A stretch of 6,161 bases of DNA from Planctomycetaceae bacterium (GTDB lineage: Bacteria; Planctomycetota; Planctomycetia; Planctomycetales; Planctomycetaceae). Below are positions 5,063 through 6,161 of this stretch, one piece after another (within the stretch, counting starts at the first letter, position 1; every line of letters begins with the position of its first letter). The stretch is taken from contig DOCI01000194.1 in NCBI GenBank assembly GCA_003503535.1, positions 4,522 through 10,682 of the forward strand, written 5' to 3'. The notes beneath the pieces were generated by a model. It was not told the DNA's origin. It worked only from the letters and a program-made list of their open reading frames with translations, and did no database searches. The translations under genes and the position numbers were made by a program.

Positions 5063-6113
5063 AATGAGCACGGGGTAACTGTAAGTCTCTTTGATGGATG
5101 AGATGAATTCCAAACAGGAGAGTAATGATGTTACCAAATGCTGAGTAATGGCCAATATTTCCGACATACACCAGTTGGTATGCGATCATGACTACGACAA
5201 TGGCTTTTGTCCTTACGATGGAACGTCCGGCTTTTTCACTTTTCTCAAATGCCAGGTAAATCGCAACCATAATTAGCATAATTCCGAGGGTGTAGCCGTA
5301 GCTCATTACAAAATAGATCATGAAGTTGTGAGGATTAATGAATTCTCCCATGATTTCAGGCCACTGCTCCAGGCCCATCCCGAAGACTGGATTCTCAGAA
5401 ATATATTCCATACTTTCGACCCATATACTGAATCGGAATGACGAAATAGAATCCATGAGTGTGGTGTCGTTCAGGATAGAGAAGTCGAACCGAGTCGCGA
5501 TAAGTCCGATCGCTGCTGGAATAACCAGGAGCTTGAGGTACCCCGGCAGTCGCCAAACCGCATAAACCCCTAAGGCTAAGAACACGCCAAAAATGAGCGG
5601 CATGAAGGCGAGGCTGAAAATGCCGAATCCCCAGTAGAGCCAATGATATTTGTTTTCCATAGAGATCACGATGACGATGACTGCGAGCACCCCAATCATA
5701 TTTGGGGTCGCAAGCGGATACCAATGATTTGCCTTGCTAAAGGCAATACTTCCAAACGAACTGGGATTCATGACTACGAACGCAGCAAGGAAAAGTATGG
5801 AGACCAGGACTATGATATGAATTTCGCGTGCAAGGTGTGCCTTGGATAATGAAATGTTCGGGAAGATATAGATTAGCCCAATCATGTTTGTACAGAACAC
5901 CAGTGATTTGAAATCTGAGCCATGCCAAACATCCAGGAAGAAAACCAATATTGGTGTCATGAAAACCCACAACGGCCAGGATTTGATCGGTTTGACGTAC
6001 AATGCCTTGATTGCAATGTATCCAAGTAAAATTATGTTGGAAAGGTAGATACCACCTGAAGCATAGAGCTCAGGAATATGCAATATGAGTATGATTGTGT
6101 ATAGCGCAGACAT
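5007..6113 (-). CDS. Polytopic membrane protein, O-antigen ligase/polymerase (Wzy_C) superfamily
   Basis: 368 residues, mostly hydrophobic, with about nine or ten likely membrane segments (for example 98-115, 138-151, 159-187, 193-206, 265-289, 304-320). The Wzy_C signature lies in the second half: RFSIW at 227-231, ENPVFGMGLEQW at 240-251, and PHNFMIYF at 261-268 at the start of the next membrane helix. Family members join or polymerise lipid-linked sugar chains on the outer face of the inner membrane; whether this is a ligase (WaaL-like) or polymerase (Wzy-like) cannot be told from sequence. It is a little short for the family. The start at 6113 has AAGG (6123-6126) 9 nt upstream and directly follows a TGA. 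The last 25 or so residues are hydrophilic and lie in DNA shared with the transposase-like remnant, so the tail may be altered. No terminator is visible after the stop. Likely part of a surface-polysaccharide operon. Confidence 0.82.
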   Translation of the reverse strand: MSALYTIILILHIPELYASGGIYLSNIILLGYIAIKALYVKPIKSWPLWVFMTPILVFFLDVWHGSDFKSLVFCTNMIGLIYIFPNISLSKAHLAREIHIIVLVSILFLAAFVVMNPSSFGSIAFSKANHWYPLATPNMIGVLAVIVIVISMENKYHWLYWGFGIFSLAFMPLIFGVFLALGVYAVWRLPGYLKLLVIPAAIGLIATRFDFSILNDTTLMDSISSFRFSIWVESMEYISENPVFGMGLEQWPEIMGEFINPHNFMIYFVMSYGYTLGIMLIMVAIYLAFEKSEKAGRSIVRTKAIVVVMIAYQLVYVGNIGHYSAFGNIITLLFGIHLIHQRDLQLPRAHFSSPARMPVRVSPALARE

Positions 6114-6161
6114 TCACGTTGACCTTCGAATAATGGGAACACCCATTAATTTCGCTCCTTG
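6114..6161 (-). CDS. Possible 3' end of an upstream gene, or a short leader ORF
   Basis: On the minus strand the frame reads QGAKLMGVPIIRRST then TGA, with the TGA immediately before the ATG of the Wzy_C gene. It is open to the window edge, so it may be the end of a preceding operon gene with zero spacing, which would couple translation. Alternatively, AAGGAG (6155-6160) stands 8 nt before an ATG (6144-6146) and would start a 10-residue leader peptide, MGVPIIRRST, ending at the same TGA. Too short to assign a product. Confidence 0.35.
   Translation of the reverse strand, partial: QGAKLMGVPIIRRST
6131..6148 (-). promoter_or_regulatory. Perfect 7-bp hairpin upstream of the Wzy_C gene
   Basis: TAATGGG (6131-6137) and CCCATTA (6142-6148) are exact reverse complements around a 4-nt loop. 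In the minus-strand transcript the stem would enclose the ATG at 6144-6146 and lie between a strong ribosome site (6155-6160) and the Wzy_C start. It could modulate translation of either frame, or be an operator. Function is inferred. Confidence 0.45.

Noticed and set aside
5395..5724. Second minus-strand frame inside the Wzy_C gene
   Set aside because: It overlaps the clear membrane protein in another frame and has no membrane pattern or family motif.

Overview
The window looks like chromosomal DNA from a planctomycete of moderate GC content. The evidence is indirect. The sigma-70 factor has an N-terminal block and a 'LLTPENEACFF...MNYLKFRFNQLR' segment of the kind I associate with planctomycete-specific sigma factors. 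The large secreted protein is built from Ig-like modules of a style common in that phylum. No rRNA, tRNA or CRISPR array was seen.

Layout. Positions 1-255 are a non-coding leader rich in symmetrical motifs: a direct repeat of tandem AACGTTTT units, two perfect palindromes, a plausible promoter and a 4x heptamer repeat. It precedes a small exported fasciclin (FAS1) protein (256-738), which is followed by a strong hairpin that probably terminates its transcript. A non-ECF sigma-70 family factor (880-1899) follows and ends in a clear intrinsic terminator (1922-1957). A stand-alone CheY-like response regulator (2143-2550) comes next. Then there is an unusually long non-coding stretch (2551-3068) holding several good inverted repeats. 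It leads into a 545-residue exported protein of unknown function (3069-4706) with two homologous Ig-like halves joined by a proline-rich linker.

Right end. Positions 4707-5062 contain what looks like a broken, frameshifted N-terminal fragment of an ISAs1/H-repeat type transposase. The minus strand then carries a polytopic membrane protein of the O-antigen ligase/polymerase (Wzy_C) superfamily (5007-6113). Its ATG directly follows a TGA in the same frame, so it is either the downstream member of an operon or is preceded by a short leader ORF containing a perfect 7-bp hairpin.

How the genes relate. There is no single obvious pathway. The first four genes share the plus strand but have separate terminators or long spacers, so they look like individual transcription units: an exported adhesion-type protein, two regulators and an exported Ig-like protein. 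The minus-strand gene probably belongs to a surface-polysaccharide locus extending past the right edge. The most interesting features are the symmetrical leader of the FAS1 gene, the structured 518-nt spacer, the internally duplicated secreted protein, and the leader arrangement and altered tail of the Wzy_C gene.
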